Source of the DNA: Corynebacterium argentoratense DSM 44202 | GTDB taxonomy: Bacteria; Actinomycetota; Actinomycetes; Mycobacteriales; Mycobacteriaceae | Reading direction: 5' to 3' | DNA: 64,000 nucleotides | Assembly: GCF_000590555.1 (NCBI RefSeq) | Contig: NC_022198.1 | Coordinates: 310,001 to 374,000, forward strand | In this document: in pieces, positions 1 to 10,250 of the stretch | How the letters are laid out: each line of letters starts with the position of its first letter | Numbering within the stretch: position 1 is the stretch's first letter | Position numbers and translations under genes: made by a program | Notes under the pieces: model-generated | Databases searched by the model: none | Told to the model about the DNA's origin: nothing | The model's input: only the letters and a program-made list of their open reading frames with translations

Positions 1-13
1 GAGCACAACGACG

Positions 14-50
14 AGCAATCGCCACGGGTGCGATTGCTTCTGTGTTTTGT
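14..50 (+). terminator. Terminator of a gene upstream of the window
   Basis: A 9-bp stem (AGCAATCGC at 14-22, GCGATTGCT at 30-38) with a 7-nt loop is followed by a T-rich run to about 50. It probably ends transcription of a gene lying before the window. Confidence 0.55.
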
Positions 51-123
51 TGGGATTCACGACATCCAAGGATACCCGTTTGCGTGCGGTAGTCGCTTAG
101 TGGTTTAGTATGTAGTGCGTTAG

Positions 124-205
<82 letters not shown>

Positions 206-210
206 CTTTT

Positions 211-243
211 AACCCCGCCGGTACTTTTGTGCCGGCGGGGTTT
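211..243 (+). terminator. Terminator after tRNA-Leu
   Basis: The arms CCCCGCCGG and CCGGCGGGG (about 213-240) form a very stable hairpin followed by TTT. It starts six bases after the tRNA end. Confidence 0.85.
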
Positions 244-651
244 GTGCTTGCGTTGACTCGCCGCGTGCCGGCCGCCGCACGCGGTGTGGCGTGGGGCGGC
301 CGTGGGGCGCGGTTGGCTGCTGGTTGTGGTTGGGGGCGCGGTTGTGGTTGGGGTGTGGGGCTACATCATGTGGCAAGTGTGGCAGGCGCCGTCGGGTGGC
401 ATCAATGTTAGATGACTCACGAAAATGACGAAGGCTGCACAAAATATGACTATTCCCTCAAGTTTTATGCAATAGTGGAAAAGTTAAAACTTGAGGCATC
501 CGTCATGTTCTGTATCTCGCGCTAGCGAGACAACGGCAACGCTCGGAAGTCGAAAGGTTTAAAACCAGCCCGCACGCTGCGACAACCCGCGGCGAACACG
601 CACGCTGCGGAAAAGTAAAGAACAACAACCACATGGGAGACGACTTTCACC
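244..651. other. Intergenic region upstream of fas
   Basis: These 408 bases hold no convincing gene. The first part is G-rich on the plus strand with two copies of a 14-base unit (322-335 and 340-353). Next comes a perfect 12-bp inverted repeat (456-467/485-496), then a 6-bp-stem hairpin (515-530). The fas ribosome-binding site GGGAGA lies just before the GTG start at 652. Confidence 0.7.
456..496. promoter_or_regulatory. Inverted repeat upstream of fas, candidate operator
   Basis: CCTCAAGTTTTA at 456-467 is repeated exactly inverted at 485-496, with a 17-base spacer. The right arm contains TTGAGG (491-496), which could be a -35 element with TATCTC (513-518) as a weak -10. A repressor bound here would overlap that promoter. 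The left arm resembles a sequence between accD1 and birA. That this is a FasR site is inference only. Confidence 0.45.
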
Positions 652-3600
652 GTGACCACGAATCTGCACGCTTTTGGAACTGACCGACTACTGGATCGCC
701 TGGGCAGCCAGCCTTTCGCTTTGGCTTTCGCGGGCCAGGGTTTTGATTGGCTGTCCACCTTGGCGCAGGCGACTGCCGCTGGGGCGGGTAGTGATGTTCA
801 AGACATTGTTGACGCCGCGGGCGATCTGCTTGCTCCCGTTGCCGCTGAGGTTGCTGCCTCTCGTCCCTTTGGTTTCGCGCCGGTGGATTGGGCGAAGGCC
901 ATGCAGCAGGAGGGTGCGCCTACGTATGATTTCGCGCAGGCTGCGGTGAGTGTGCCGGGCATTTTTGTGTCCCAGTTGGCGGTATTGAACAACCTGGAGG
1001 CGCAGGGGTTGCCGATTGAAAATGCGGTGGCTGCTATTGGCCATTCGCAGGGTGTGTTGGGCAAGCATTTGCTCGCTGACCTGCTGAATCCGGCGCCTAT
1101 TTTGGCGATCGCGGAGCTGGTTGGTGTGTGCGTGGCGCACCAGGCTCGCAAGGTCGGTTTGATCCAGAATGGTGATGTTGAGCAGCAGGGCACGATGCCG
1201 ATGTTGCTGATCCAGGGTATTAGCCGCGAGAAGCTGCAGGCTGCGATTGATCAGCTGTTTGATGCAGGCTATGAGTTGCGCCCGCAGATTGGTCTGCGTA
1301 ATGGTTTCGATGCTTATGTGCTGGTGGGCACGCCTGATGACGTCGCGCGGGTTCAGGATGTGCTGGCGGCGTGGGCGGCCAAGGATGCGCAGGCGATTGC
1401 GGACAAGCTCAAGGGGGGCACTCCGTTTAATCCGACATTTATTCCGTTGAATGTGCAGGTGGGTTTCCACCACACTGCGTTGATTCCTGCAGTGGATCGC
1501 GTGGTCAAGCTAGCCGAGGCGTGTGGCTTGGATGCCGATCTGGCGCGCAGTATCGCCGAGGATGTCATAGTCAATCCTGTGGATTGGGTTGTTGATGTCA
1601 ATAGTGCTGTTGATGCCGGTGCCCGGTGGATTTTTGACGTCGGCCCGGGTGGCGGTGTCGATATGCTCACCGCCCCAATTGTTGCTGGTTTGGGTGTTGG
1701 TTCTTTCGCGATTGATTCCGCTGAGGGGCAGGCCCGTTTGTTTGATTTGGGTCAGCCGTTGGAGTTGCCGACTGCGTGGTCGCGTTTCGCGCCGCGTGTG
1801 GAGCAGGTGGATGGACGTACTCGTGTGGTCACAAAGTTCACTGAGCTTACGGGGCGTTCCCCGATGCTGCTTCCGGGTATGACGCCCACGACTGTTGACC
1901 CAGAGATTGTTGCTGCCGCGGCGAATGCTGGCCACTGGGCGGAGCTTGCTGGTGGCGGCCAGGTGACTCCGGAGATCCTCGAGGGCAACCTGGCGAAGCT
2001 GCAGCAGCTGTTGGAGCCGGGTGTGAATGCCCAGTTCAACTCTATGTTCTTGGATCCGTATCTGTGGAAGATGCAGATCGGCGGCAAGCGCCTGGTGGCG
2101 AAGGCCCGTGCGAATGGTGCCCCGATCGACGGCGTTGTGGTCACCGCCGGTATGCCGGAGCATGACGAGGCCGTGGCGCTTGTCCACGAGCTGCGTGCTG
2201 CGGGCTTCCCGTGGGTTGTCTTCAAGCCCGGTGCGATCAAGCAGATTATTAATGTGTTGGCGGTTGCTCGTGCGGTGCCGAGTATTCCGATCATTATTCA
2301 GGTGGAGGGCGGCCGCGCTGGTGGCCACCACTCGTGGGAGGACCTGGATGATCTGCTGTTGGCGACGTATGCTGATATCCGCGCGTGTGACAACGTTGTG
2401 TTGTGTGTCGGTGGTGGTATTGGTACGCCGGAGCGCGCTGCGGATTACATCACGGGTGAGTGGGCGCGTGCGTATGATCGCCCGTTGATGCCGGTTGATG
2501 GCATTTTGTTGGGTACCGTGACGATGGCGTGTAAAGAGGCCAAGACTAGTGATTCTGTGAAGCAGCTGCTGGTTGACACTAAAGGTATTGACGAGTGGGT
2601 TGGCGCGGGGCATGCGAAAAATGGCATGGCGTCTGGCCGTTCGCAGTTGGGTGCGGATATTCACGAGATTGATAATTCTGCGGCGAAGGCTGGGCGTTTG
2701 CTTGATGACGTCGCGGGGGATGAGACCGCGGTTACGGCCCGGCGCGCGGAGATTATTGAGGCTATCGGCAAGACTGCGAAGCCCTATTTTGGTGACCTTG
2801 AGGCGATGACTTATGCCGAGTGGTTGGGCCGTTACCTTGAGTTGTCTGGCCCTACCGAGGAGTACCCGAATTGGGTGGATGTTAGTTGGCAGCGTCGTTT
2901 TGAGCAGATGGTTGCCCGTGCGGAGGCTCGCCTGAATCCGCAGGATAAGGGCGAGTTTGACGCGCAGGTTGATGTGGCGGGTGAGCCCCGCGGCGTCATC
3001 AATCGGTTGGAGGAGCTCTACCCGCAGGCGGCGACGCAGTTGTTGCATCCGGCGGATGTGGCGTGGTTTGTGAAGCTTGCGCGCACCCCGGGTAAGCCGG
3101 TGAATTTTGTGCCGGTCATTGATAAGGATGTGCGTCGTTGGTGGCGTTCGGATTCTTTGTGGCAGGCGCAGGATCCGCGTTATGACGCCGATCAGGTGTG
3201 CGTGATCCCTGGTACGGAGGCTGTCGCTGGCATCACCGTGAAGGATGAGCCGGTTGCGGATCTGTTGCAGCGTTTCTGTGATGTCTCTGCCGAGCGTGTG
3301 CAGGCGTTGGCGGCGCAGTCGGATGAGACACAGGTAGATGCTGCGGGGATTGAGGCGCGCGACGTCGTCACCCATGTGTTGCATGCGCCGGGTACGTTCT
3401 GGGCTGGTCGTAACACTGGGTCGTTGGTGGCGCGCATTGGCGAGCCCAGCCAGTGGACTATCACTAATGACGCCGCGGGGGACGGCGCCGGCGCGGGTAC
3501 TGTGGCTGTGCACCAGGCCACGGGTGCGCAACTGCGTGCCCTGGATGAGACGCATGCAGAGTTGATTGCGCCGATCGGGGGCGCTGGCACTACTGGCGGT

Positions 3601-6600
3601 GCTCTGTTGCGGATCCGTTTGACGGCTGATCCCTCCCAGCCGCACGTCGTGCCGGTGGTCACCCAGGAGGACGCGGAGGCCGCAATGGGCGAGCTCACCC
3701 GCGTTGCGGCTGGTGGAACCCTGGCGGAGGTCGAGGGTGGGGTGGCACGCGCGCAGGCGCAGATCACTGAGGACCTGATCGCCCAGTACAACACGGTGAC
3801 GCAGTCCTTCCTGCCGGGTGAGATCCGGGCGGGCGGCACTGCACCCGATGTCTTGGTGGGCTTGGCGTGGCCGGCGGTGTTCGCGGCTGTGAAGGCTGCC
3901 GTGATCCCGGGTACGGACGCAGCTTCAGTGGTTGAAGGCATGCTGTCGCTGGTGCACCTGGAGCACCACCTGAAGCTGGTGGAAGAGACCCTGCCGGCAG
4001 CTGGCACGAGCGTCGATATTGAGGCGCGTGCGGAGGAAGTAAGCGATACGGACATGGGGCGCATCGTCGTTGTCCGCGCCCGACTGAGCCAGAATGGCCA
4101 GCCGGTGGCAACACTGAGCGAGCGTTTCGCCATCCGTGGTCGCGGCGGCAAGGCTGTTGCCCGCACCAATACTTCTATTCTGCCGAGCGTGGTGGACACG
4201 CCGCGTTCCTTCCGCGCGCAGGCATCTGTGACTGCGCCGCAGGATATGACGAGTTTCGCGATCGTTACCGGCGACCGCAACCCCATCCACGTCTCCGATA
4301 CTGCGGCCGCGTTGGCCGGGTTGCCGGGTGTGATCGTTCACGGCATGTGGACCTCTGCGATCGCGGAACTGATCGCCGCCGGTGCTTATGTCGGAGAGCA
4401 GGGCCCCGCAACCCGTGCTAGCCGCGTGGTGGAATACACAGCCACCATGCTCGCCCCGATCCTGCCCGGTGCGCGCATCGAGTTTGTGGTGGAGCGCGCA
4501 GGTGTTGACAACCGACCGGGCTGCGGTGAAGTCCGCGAGGTCACCGCGACGGTCGACGGCAACCTTGTGCTGAAGGCTACGGCCGTGATGGCGGCGCCTA
4601 CCACCTTCTATGCTTTCCCCGGTCAGGGCATCCAATCCCAGGGCATGGGTATGGACGCCTATGGTCGTTCCGCTGCTGCCCGCGGCGTGTGGGATCGTGC
4701 GGATGCGCACACCCGCGCCAAGTTGGGCTTCAGCGTGCTGGAGATCGTGCGGAACAACCCGGTTGAGGTTGTCGTGCAAGGGGAGCGTTTCCACCACCCG
4801 AAGGGCGTGCTGTTTTTGACGCAGTTCACCCAGGTCGCGATGGCTACTTTGGGTGTGGCGCAGGTGGCGGAGATGCGCGAGGCCTCTGCCCTGAATCAGA
4901 GGGCGTTTTTTGCCGGCCACTCGGTGGGCGAATACAACGCCTTGGCCGCCTACGCGGGCGTGCTGTCGCTGGAGTCGGTGGTGGAGATCGTTTACCGCCG
5001 CGGCCTCACCATGCACCGCCTTGTCGAGCGCGATGAGCAGGGCAATTCTAACTATGGTCTTGCAGCGTTGCGCCCGAACAAGATGGGTCTGACGGCCGAT
5101 AACGTCGCGGAGTTTGTCGCCCAGGTGTCGCAGCAGTCCGGGGAGTTTTTGGAGATCGTCAACTACAACCTGGCCGGTCTGCAGTACGCGGTGGCCGGCA
5201 CGGTTGCTGGCCTGAAGGCGTTGGGGGCTGCGGCGGAGTCGAAGGCCCCAGGCCAGCGCGCGCTGATCATGATCCCCGGCATCGACGTGCCCTTCCACTC
5301 CAGTGTGCTGCGCGATGGTGTCGCTGATTTCCGCGAGCACCTGACCAGCCTGCTGCCGGATCGCATCGACCTTGAGGTTCTGCTGGGCCGCTACATTCCT
5401 AACCTTGTGGCCCGCCCGTTCGAGCTGTCGCTTGGGTTCGTCGACGCCATGCGCGAGGTTGTGGATTCGCCTTTGCTTGATGACGCCGCGGAGTTCTTCG
5501 CCTCACGTGGGGATCAGGTTGTCGGTTTGGAGGATCAGGATGATCCTGAGGTGCAGCGTGTCGCCCGCACCGTGTTGATTGAGTTGCTGGCGTGGCAGTT
5601 TGCATCCCCCGTGCGCTGGATCGAGACCCAAGATTTGGCGTTGACCACCCTGGGCGGACACGGTGTGGACCGTTTTGTTGAGGTCGGCGTGGGCTCTGCC
5701 CCGACGATTGCGAACATGATGGGCCAGACGTTGCGCTTGCCGCAGTATGCGGCGAAGGCTGCGTCGGTGGAGGTGCTCAACGTCGAACGTGAGCGCGCGA
5801 TTGTGTTTGCAAGCGATGAGGTCACCCGCGACGTCATTGTTGAAGAGCAGCAAGAGGCCCCGGTGGCCGAGGCCCACCACACCACCAACCAGGCGCTGGC
5901 CGCAACCGAAACCCCCGAAACCCCGGCGGCACCCGCGGCCCCTGCCGGTGGGGAGCGCCCCGCAGACATCGCCTTCACCCCCGCAGATGCGACCGAACTT
6001 CTGGTCGCCCTGTGGACGAAGGTCCGCCCCGACCAGATGGCCCCCGCCGACAGCATCGAGGCCCTGGTAGAGGGCGTGTCTTCGCGCCGCAACCAGCTGC
6101 TACTCGACCTGGGTGTGGAGTTCGGCTTGGGCGCAATCGATGGTGCCGCCGACGCTGAACTGTCCGACCTGAAGGTCACCGTGGCCAAGATGGCCAAGAG
6201 CTACACCGCCTTCGGCCCCGTGCTTAGCGACGCGACGGCCGACGCACTGCGCCGCATCACCGGCCCCACGGGCAAACGCCCCGCCTATGTTGCAGAGCGC
6301 GTGACGGGCACCTGGCAGCTTGGCCAGGGCTGGGCCGATCACGTCGTCGCAGCTGTGGTCACAGGTTCCCGCGAAGGCGCATCCTTGCGCGGCGGCGACC
6401 TGGCCACCTTGAGCCCCGCCAGCCCCTCCAACGCCGGCGAACTCGATGCGCTTATTGACGCCGCGGTCGCCCAGGTCGCAGCCAACCATGGCGTGTCCGT
6501 GGGCTTGCCTTCCGCAGGTGGCGCCGGTGGTGGCGTGGTGGATTCCGCCGCGCTGGGTGAGTTCGCCGAGCAGGTCACCGGCAAGGCTGGTGTGCTGGCG

Positions 6601-9600
6601 GAAACCGCACGCACCATCCTGGCGCAGTTGGGCCTCAACCATGTGCCGCAGACCGAAGGCCTCTCCGAGGACGAGGCCGATGAGAAAATCTTCGAGCTGA
6701 TCTCCCGCGAACTGGGCTCCGATTGGCCTCGCCAGGTCAGCCGCGCCTTCACCCCCGAGCGCGCCATTCTGCTGGATGACCGCTGGGCGTCCGCTCGTGA
6801 AGACCTCGCCCGCCTGGCAACCGGTGCCGTCGATGCTGCACAGATGGACGCGGCGTCATTCACCGGAGCAGGCGAAGCCGTCGCAGCCCAAGCCGAATAC
6901 TGGGGCTTAAGCGCACACGCAGCCGCAGCGCGCGATACCCGCAGCCTGCCTTTGGCTGATGACGTCGCGGTGGTCACCGGCGCATCGCCGAACTCCATCG
7001 CCGCATCGGTGGTGGCCAACCTTCTGCAACAGGGCGCAACGGCTGTTGTGACCACCAGCTCGCTTGGGCATGCACGCTTGGGCTACTACAAGGACCTGTA
7101 CCGCAACAACGCCCGCGGCAACGCGGCACTGTGGGTGGCCCCCGCGAACCTGTCCAGCTACGGTGATCTCGATGCCCTGATCGAATGGATCGGCAACGAA
7201 CAAACCGCCACCGTCAATGGGCAGAAGAAGCAGCTCAAGCCGGCACTCGTGCCGACCCTGCTGTTCCCCTTCGCCGCCCCGCGCGTCATGGGTACCCTGG
7301 CAGACGCCGGCCCCCGCGCCGAAAACGAAATGCGCCTGCTGTTGTGGTCGGTGGAAAAACTCATCGCCGGCTTGAGCGAGATCGCCGCCGACACCCACGT
7401 CGGCCGCCGCATGCACGTCGTCCTTCCGGGATCGCCCAACCGTGGTCGCTTCGGTGGCGATGGTGCCTACGGCGAAGCGAAAGCCGCCCTCGATGCGCTG
7501 GTCACCCGCTGGTATGCGGAACCCGTGTGGGGTAACCGCACCAGCCTCGTCCACGCACACATCGGATGGGTACGCGGAACCGGCCTGATGGGTGGAAACG
7601 ACCCCCTAGTCGACGCCGTCGAAGCCGCAGGCGTGACCACCTACTCCACTGAGGAAATGGCCGAAAAGCTCGTCGCACAAGTCACCACTGAAGTGCGCGA
7701 ACAGGCCGCTACCGGCCCCGTCACCGTTGACTTCACCGGTGGTTTGGGCGAAGCCGACCTCGATCTTGCACAGCTGGGCCGCGACGCACAACGCGCGGCA
7801 GAGGCGGCGTCAACAACCGAAGATGCAGAGCCCACCCGGGTGCTGACCGCGCTGCCCAACCCGTACGCGCCGCCAGCAGCAACCAGCCTGGACTTCTCCA
7901 GCGCAACCCGCAGCCTCGACGAGATGGTTGTCATCGTCGGTGCCGGCGAACTCGGCCCCTACGGTTCCTCCCGCACCCGCTTCGACGCAGAGCTATCCGG
8001 CGACCTTTCGGCTGCCGGCGTGATCGAACTGGCCTGGTCCATGGGCCTGATCAACTGGGACAACGGCTGGGTCATCACCGATGGTGGTGAAGAAATCGAC
8101 GAAGCCGACATCTACGCACGCTTCCACGACGAGGTTCTGGGACGCGTCGGTGTGCGCCGCTACCACGATGACTTCGGCATGGTCGACAACCTCGCCCCCG
8201 AACTGACCACCATCTACCTCGACCAGCCGCTGAGCTTCCAGGTCGCATCCAAGGAAGATGCACGCACCTTCGTCGACTCCGAGGACGGTACCACCGCACA
8301 CGTCGACCCGGAGACAGGGGAGTGGATCGTCACCCGCCCCGCAGGCTCCGCCGTCCGCGTGCCCCGCCGCATGGCCATGAGCCGCTTCGTCGGCGGTCAA
8401 ATCCCCGAAGGCTTCGACCCCAAGGTGTGGGGCATCCCCGCAGACATGGCCGACAATTTGGACCGTGTCGCCTGCTGGAACCTCGTCTGCACCGTCGACG
8501 CCTTCCTCTCCAGCGGTTTTACCCCCGCAGAGATCATGCGGGCCATCCACCCCACCCGCGTATCCTCCACCCAAGGCACCGGCATGGGCGGTATGGAATC
8601 CATGCGCAGCCTCTACATTGACGGTCTGCTGGCGGAACCCCGCGCCAACGACATCCTGCAGGAAGCCCTGCCCAACGTCGTGGCCGCACACGTCATGCAG
8701 TCCTACGTCGGCGGCTACGGGCAGATGATCCACCCGGTCGCCGCCTGTGCCACCGCAGCGGTATCCGTGGAGGAAGGCATGGACAAGATTCGACTGGGCA
8801 AGGCAGACTTCGTAGTCGCCGGCGGCCTCGACGACCTATCCATCGAAGGCATCACCGGCTTCGGCGACATGGCGGCAACCGCACCCTCCGGGGAGCTCGC
8901 AGCCAAGGGCATCGAGGAGCGCTACTTCTCCCGCGCCAACGACCGACGCCGCGCAGGCTTCGTCGAATCAGCAGGTGGCGGCACCATTTTGCTGGCCCGC
9001 GGTTCCGTTGCTGCGCAGCTCGGCCTGCCCGTCCACGGCGTCGTCGCGTTCGCAGAATCCTTCGCCGACGGAGCACACACATCTATCCCCGCGCCGGGCT
9101 TGGGTGCACTGTCTGCAGCCCAGGGTGGCTCGCAGTCCCGCCTGGCTGTGGCATTGCGCGACCATGGTGTGTCCGCCGATGAGGTGACGATCATCTCCAA
9201 GCACGACACCTCTACCACTGCCAACGACCCCAACGAGTCCGATCTGCACGAGCGCATCGCTGCATCCTTGGGTCGCGCCCAGGGCAACCCCTTGTTCGTG
9301 ATCTCGCAGAAGACTCTGACGGGCCACGCCAAGGGTGGTGCCGCAGCTTTCCAGATCATCGGCCTGACCCAGGTGCTGCGTGGTGGGGTGATCCCGCCGA
9401 ACCGTTCCCTGGATTGCGTCGATCCGGTATTGGCTAAGCATCAGCACCTGGTGTGGTTGCGTCAGCCCTTGGCCTTCCAAGCTAAGGCCGGCTTGGTCAC
9501 CTCTTTGGGCTTTGGCCACGTGTCTGCGCTGATCGCGATTGTTCACCCGGATCTGTTCGTGCAGTTGGCTAGCCGCGTCAACCCGGACTATGTCGAGCAG

Positions 9601-9795
9601 GCTAGCAGGCGTGAACGGGCAGGTTACGCCCGCATTGTGTCGGCGATGTATGGTGGCGATCCGCTGTACACCCGCCCCGTGGATCGCAACCTCGGAGCCA
9701 GCGGTGATGCCGCGAAGGAGCGCGAAGCCGCAGTGCTGCTGGATCCGGCTGCGCGCCTGGTAGACGGCGTATTGCGCACCAGTAGCGAGCTCTAG
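652..9795 (+). CDS. fas: Type I fatty acid synthase (FAS-I)
   Basis: This is a 3047-residue multifunctional synthase making fatty acids from acetyl- and malonyl-CoA in the cytosol. Visible domains in order are: acyltransferase (GHSQG near residue 130), enoyl reductase (from about 400), MaoC-like dehydratase (NPIHVSD near 1210), malonyl/palmitoyl transferase (GHSVGEYNA near 1420), acyl carrier (about 1770-1850), ketoreductase (VVTGAS near 2106) and ketosynthase (active Cys in AACATAA near 2699, KHDTSTT near 2850, GHAKGG near 2891). The length is normal for bacterial FAS-I. The GTG start has GGGAGA upstream. acpS lies nearby, as in related genomes. Synteny with fasR and bcp resembles the C. glutamicum fasB neighbourhood, but whether a second FAS exists cannot be seen. 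Confidence 0.97.
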   Translation: MTTNLHAFGTDRLLDRLGSQPFALAFAGQGFDWLSTLAQATAAGAGSDVQDIVDAAGDLLAPVAAEVAASRPFGFAPVDWAKAMQQEGAPTYDFAQAAVSVPGIFVSQLAVLNNLEAQGLPIENAVAAIGHSQGVLGKHLLADLLNPAPILAIAELVGVCVAHQARKVGLIQNGDVEQQGTMPMLLIQGISREKLQAAIDQLFDAGYELRPQIGLRNGFDAYVLVGTPDDVARVQDVLAAWAAKDAQAIADKLKGGTPFNPTFIPLNVQVGFHHTALIPAVDRVVKLAEACGLDADLARSIAEDVIVNPVDWVVDVNSAVDAGARWIFDVGPGGGVDMLTAPIVAGLGVGSFAIDSAEGQARLFDLGQPLELPTAWSRFAPRVEQVDGRTRVVTKFTELTGRSPMLLPGMTPTTVDPEIVAAAANAGHWAELAGGGQVTPEILEGNLAKLQQLLEPGVNAQFNSMFLDPYLWKMQIGGKRLVAKARANGAPIDGVVVTAGMPEHDEAVALVHELRAAGFPWVVFKPGAIKQIINVLAVARAVPSIPIIIQVEGGRAGGHHSWEDLDDLLLATYADIRACDNVVLCVGGGIGTPERAADYITGEWARAYDRPLMPVDGILLGTVTMACKEAKTSDSVKQLLVDTKGIDEWVGAGHAKNGMASGRSQLGADIHEIDNSAAKAGRLLDDVAGDETAVTARRAEIIEAIGKTAKPYFGDLEAMTYAEWLGRYLELSGPTEEYPNWVDVSWQRRFEQMVARAEARLNPQDKGEFDAQVDVAGEPRGVINRLEELYPQAATQLLHPADVAWFVKLARTPGKPVNFVPVIDKDVRRWWRSDSLWQAQDPRYDADQVCVIPGTEAVAGITVKDEPVADLLQRFCDVSAERVQALAAQSDETQVDAAGIEARDVVTHVLHAPGTFWAGRNTGSLVARIGEPSQWTITNDAAGDGAGAGTVAVHQATGAQLRALDETHAELIAPIGGAGTTGGALLRIRLTADPSQPHVVPVVTQEDAEAAMGELTRVAAGGTLAEVEGGVARAQAQITEDLIAQYNTVTQSFLPGEIRAGGTAPDVLVGLAWPAVFAAVKAAVIPGTDAASVVEGMLSLVHLEHHLKLVEETLPAAGTSVDIEARAEEVSDTDMGRIVVVRARLSQNGQPVATLSERFAIRGRGGKAVARTNTSILPSVVDTPRSFRAQASVTAPQDMTSFAIVTGDRNPIHVSDTAAALAGLPGVIVHGMWTSAIAELIAAGAYVGEQGPATRASRVVEYTATMLAPILPGARIEFVVERAGVDNRPGCGEVREVTATVDGNLVLKATAVMAAPTTFYAFPGQGIQSQGMGMDAYGRSAAARGVWDRADAHTRAKLGFSVLEIVRNNPVEVVVQGERFHHPKGVLFLTQFTQVAMATLGVAQVAEMREASALNQRAFFAGHSVGEYNALAAYAGVLSLESVVEIVYRRGLTMHRLVERDEQGNSNYGLAALRPNKMGLTADNVAEFVAQVSQQSGEFLEIVNYNLAGLQYAVAGTVAGLKALGAAAESKAPGQRALIMIPGIDVPFHSSVLRDGVADFREHLTSLLPDRIDLEVLLGRYIPNLVARPFELSLGFVDAMREVVDSPLLDDAAEFFASRGDQVVGLEDQDDPEVQRVARTVLIELLAWQFASPVRWIETQDLALTTLGGHGVDRFVEVGVGSAPTIANMMGQTLRLPQYAAKAASVEVLNVERERAIVFASDEVTRDVIVEEQQEAPVAEAHHTTNQALAATETPETPAAPAAPAGGERPADIAFTPADATELLVALWTKVRPDQMAPADSIEALVEGVSSRRNQLLLDLGVEFGLGAIDGAADAELSDLKVTVAKMAKSYTAFGPVLSDATADALRRITGPTGKRPAYVAERVTGTWQLGQGWADHVVAAVVTGSREGASLRGGDLATLSPASPSNAGELDALIDAAVAQVAANHGVSVGLPSAGGAGGGVVDSAALGEFAEQVTGKAGVLAETARTILAQLGLNHVPQTEGLSEDEADEKIFELISRELGSDWPRQVSRAFTPERAILLDDRWASAREDLARLATGAVDAAQMDAASFTGAGEAVAAQAEYWGLSAHAAAARDTRSLPLADDVAVVTGASPNSIAASVVANLLQQGATAVVTTSSLGHARLGYYKDLYRNNARGNAALWVAPANLSSYGDLDALIEWIGNEQTATVNGQKKQLKPALVPTLLFPFAAPRVMGTLADAGPRAENEMRLLLWSVEKLIAGLSEIAADTHVGRRMHVVLPGSPNRGRFGGDGAYGEAKAALDALVTRWYAEPVWGNRTSLVHAHIGWVRGTGLMGGNDPLVDAVEAAGVTTYSTEEMAEKLVAQVTTEVREQAATGPVTVDFTGGLGEADLDLAQLGRDAQRAAEAASTTEDAEPTRVLTALPNPYAPPAATSLDFSSATRSLDEMVVIVGAGELGPYGSSRTRFDAELSGDLSAAGVIELAWSMGLINWDNGWVITDGGEEIDEADIYARFHDEVLGRVGVRRYHDDFGMVDNLAPELTTIYLDQPLSFQVASKEDARTFVDSEDGTTAHVDPETGEWIVTRPAGSAVRVPRRMAMSRFVGGQIPEGFDPKVWGIPADMADNLDRVACWNLVCTVDAFLSSGFTPAEIMRAIHPTRVSSTQGTGMGGMESMRSLYIDGLLAEPRANDILQEALPNVVAAHVMQSYVGGYGQMIHPVAACATAAVSVEEGMDKIRLGKADFVVAGGLDDLSIEGITGFGDMAATAPSGELAAKGIEERYFSRANDRRRAGFVESAGGGTILLARGSVAAQLGLPVHGVVAFAESFADGAHTSIPAPGLGALSAAQGGSQSRLAVALRDHGVSADEVTIISKHDTSTTANDPNESDLHERIAASLGRAQGNPLFVISQKTLTGHAKGGAAAFQIIGLTQVLRGGVIPPNRSLDCVDPVLAKHQHLVWLRQPLAFQAKAGLVTSLGFGHVSALIAIVHPDLFVQLASRVNPDYVEQASRRERAGYARIVSAMYGGDPLYTRPVDRNLGASGDAAKEREAAVLLDPAARLVDGVLRTSSEL

Positions 9796-9819
9796 CCGAG
9801 CATCTATTCGCTAGTGTTT

Positions 9820-9866
9820 AACCGCCCCGTGGGACCGTTTCAAAAGGTCTCGCGGGGCGGTTGGTT
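9820..9866 (+). terminator. Terminator after fas
   Basis: AACCGCCCCG pairs with CGGGGCGGTT (about 9820-9862), with an extra GGGACC/GGTCTC pairing inside, followed by GGTTTTT. It lies 25 bases after the fas stop. Confidence 0.85.
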
Positions 9867-9899
9867 TTTAACGCATTTGTGACGCCGAGCGCGCCAGTG

Positions 9900-10249
9900 C
9901 CGCGCTGTCGAATTATTTCCGACTGGGTAACCTGCTGATCAACGCCCGCACGTACGCCCCGGATTCCAAGGTGCTGCTGACCGGCGGCGCCGTGCAAGAC
10001 TGCGTGGAAATTCGCGTGATCGACCACGGCCCCGGAATCCCGGAAGAAAAGATCGACGACATTTTCGTGCCCTTCCAACGCCTCAACGACACAGGTGCCT
10101 CCGGTTTGGGGCTTGGCATTCCGGTCGCCAAGGGTTTCGTCGAAGAAATGGGCGGTCGGTTGGAACACGAACCAACACCCACCGGAGGTGCTACGTTTGT
10201 GCTAACACTGAAAGCAGCCAAACACCAGCCCGTGATACCACAGGAGTGA
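9900..10249 (+). pseudogene. kdpD: Remnant of sensor kinase KdpD (C-terminal ATPase part)
   Basis: Only the end of a histidine kinase survives. The N box NLLINA begins at 9929, followed by the G1 box DHGPGIP and the G2 box GLGLGIPVAKGF. The frame is open to the stop at 10247-10249, but the sensor, Usp, membrane and His-phosphorylation regions are missing. The fragment begins directly after the fas terminator with no start codon or ribosome-binding site. The spacing to the following response-regulator remnant and the F-E-M-G-G text after the G2 box fit KdpD, the turgor/K+ sensor. The family assignment is inference from memory of KdpD sequences. Confidence 0.75.
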
Positions 10250-10250
10250 C

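Noticed and set aside
229..411. 60-residue frame in the region before fas
   Set aside because: It starts inside the tRNA-Leu terminator, is made of G-rich repeats and has no ribosome-binding site.
1510..3645. 711-residue open frame on the minus strand inside fas
   Set aside because: It lies opposite the FAS-I coding sequence, is Arg/His-rich and shows no motif. High G+C codon bias leaves this frame open.
3925..5340. 471-residue minus-strand frame inside fas
   Set aside because: Also opposite FAS-I domains that are clearly real; no start site or recognisable family.
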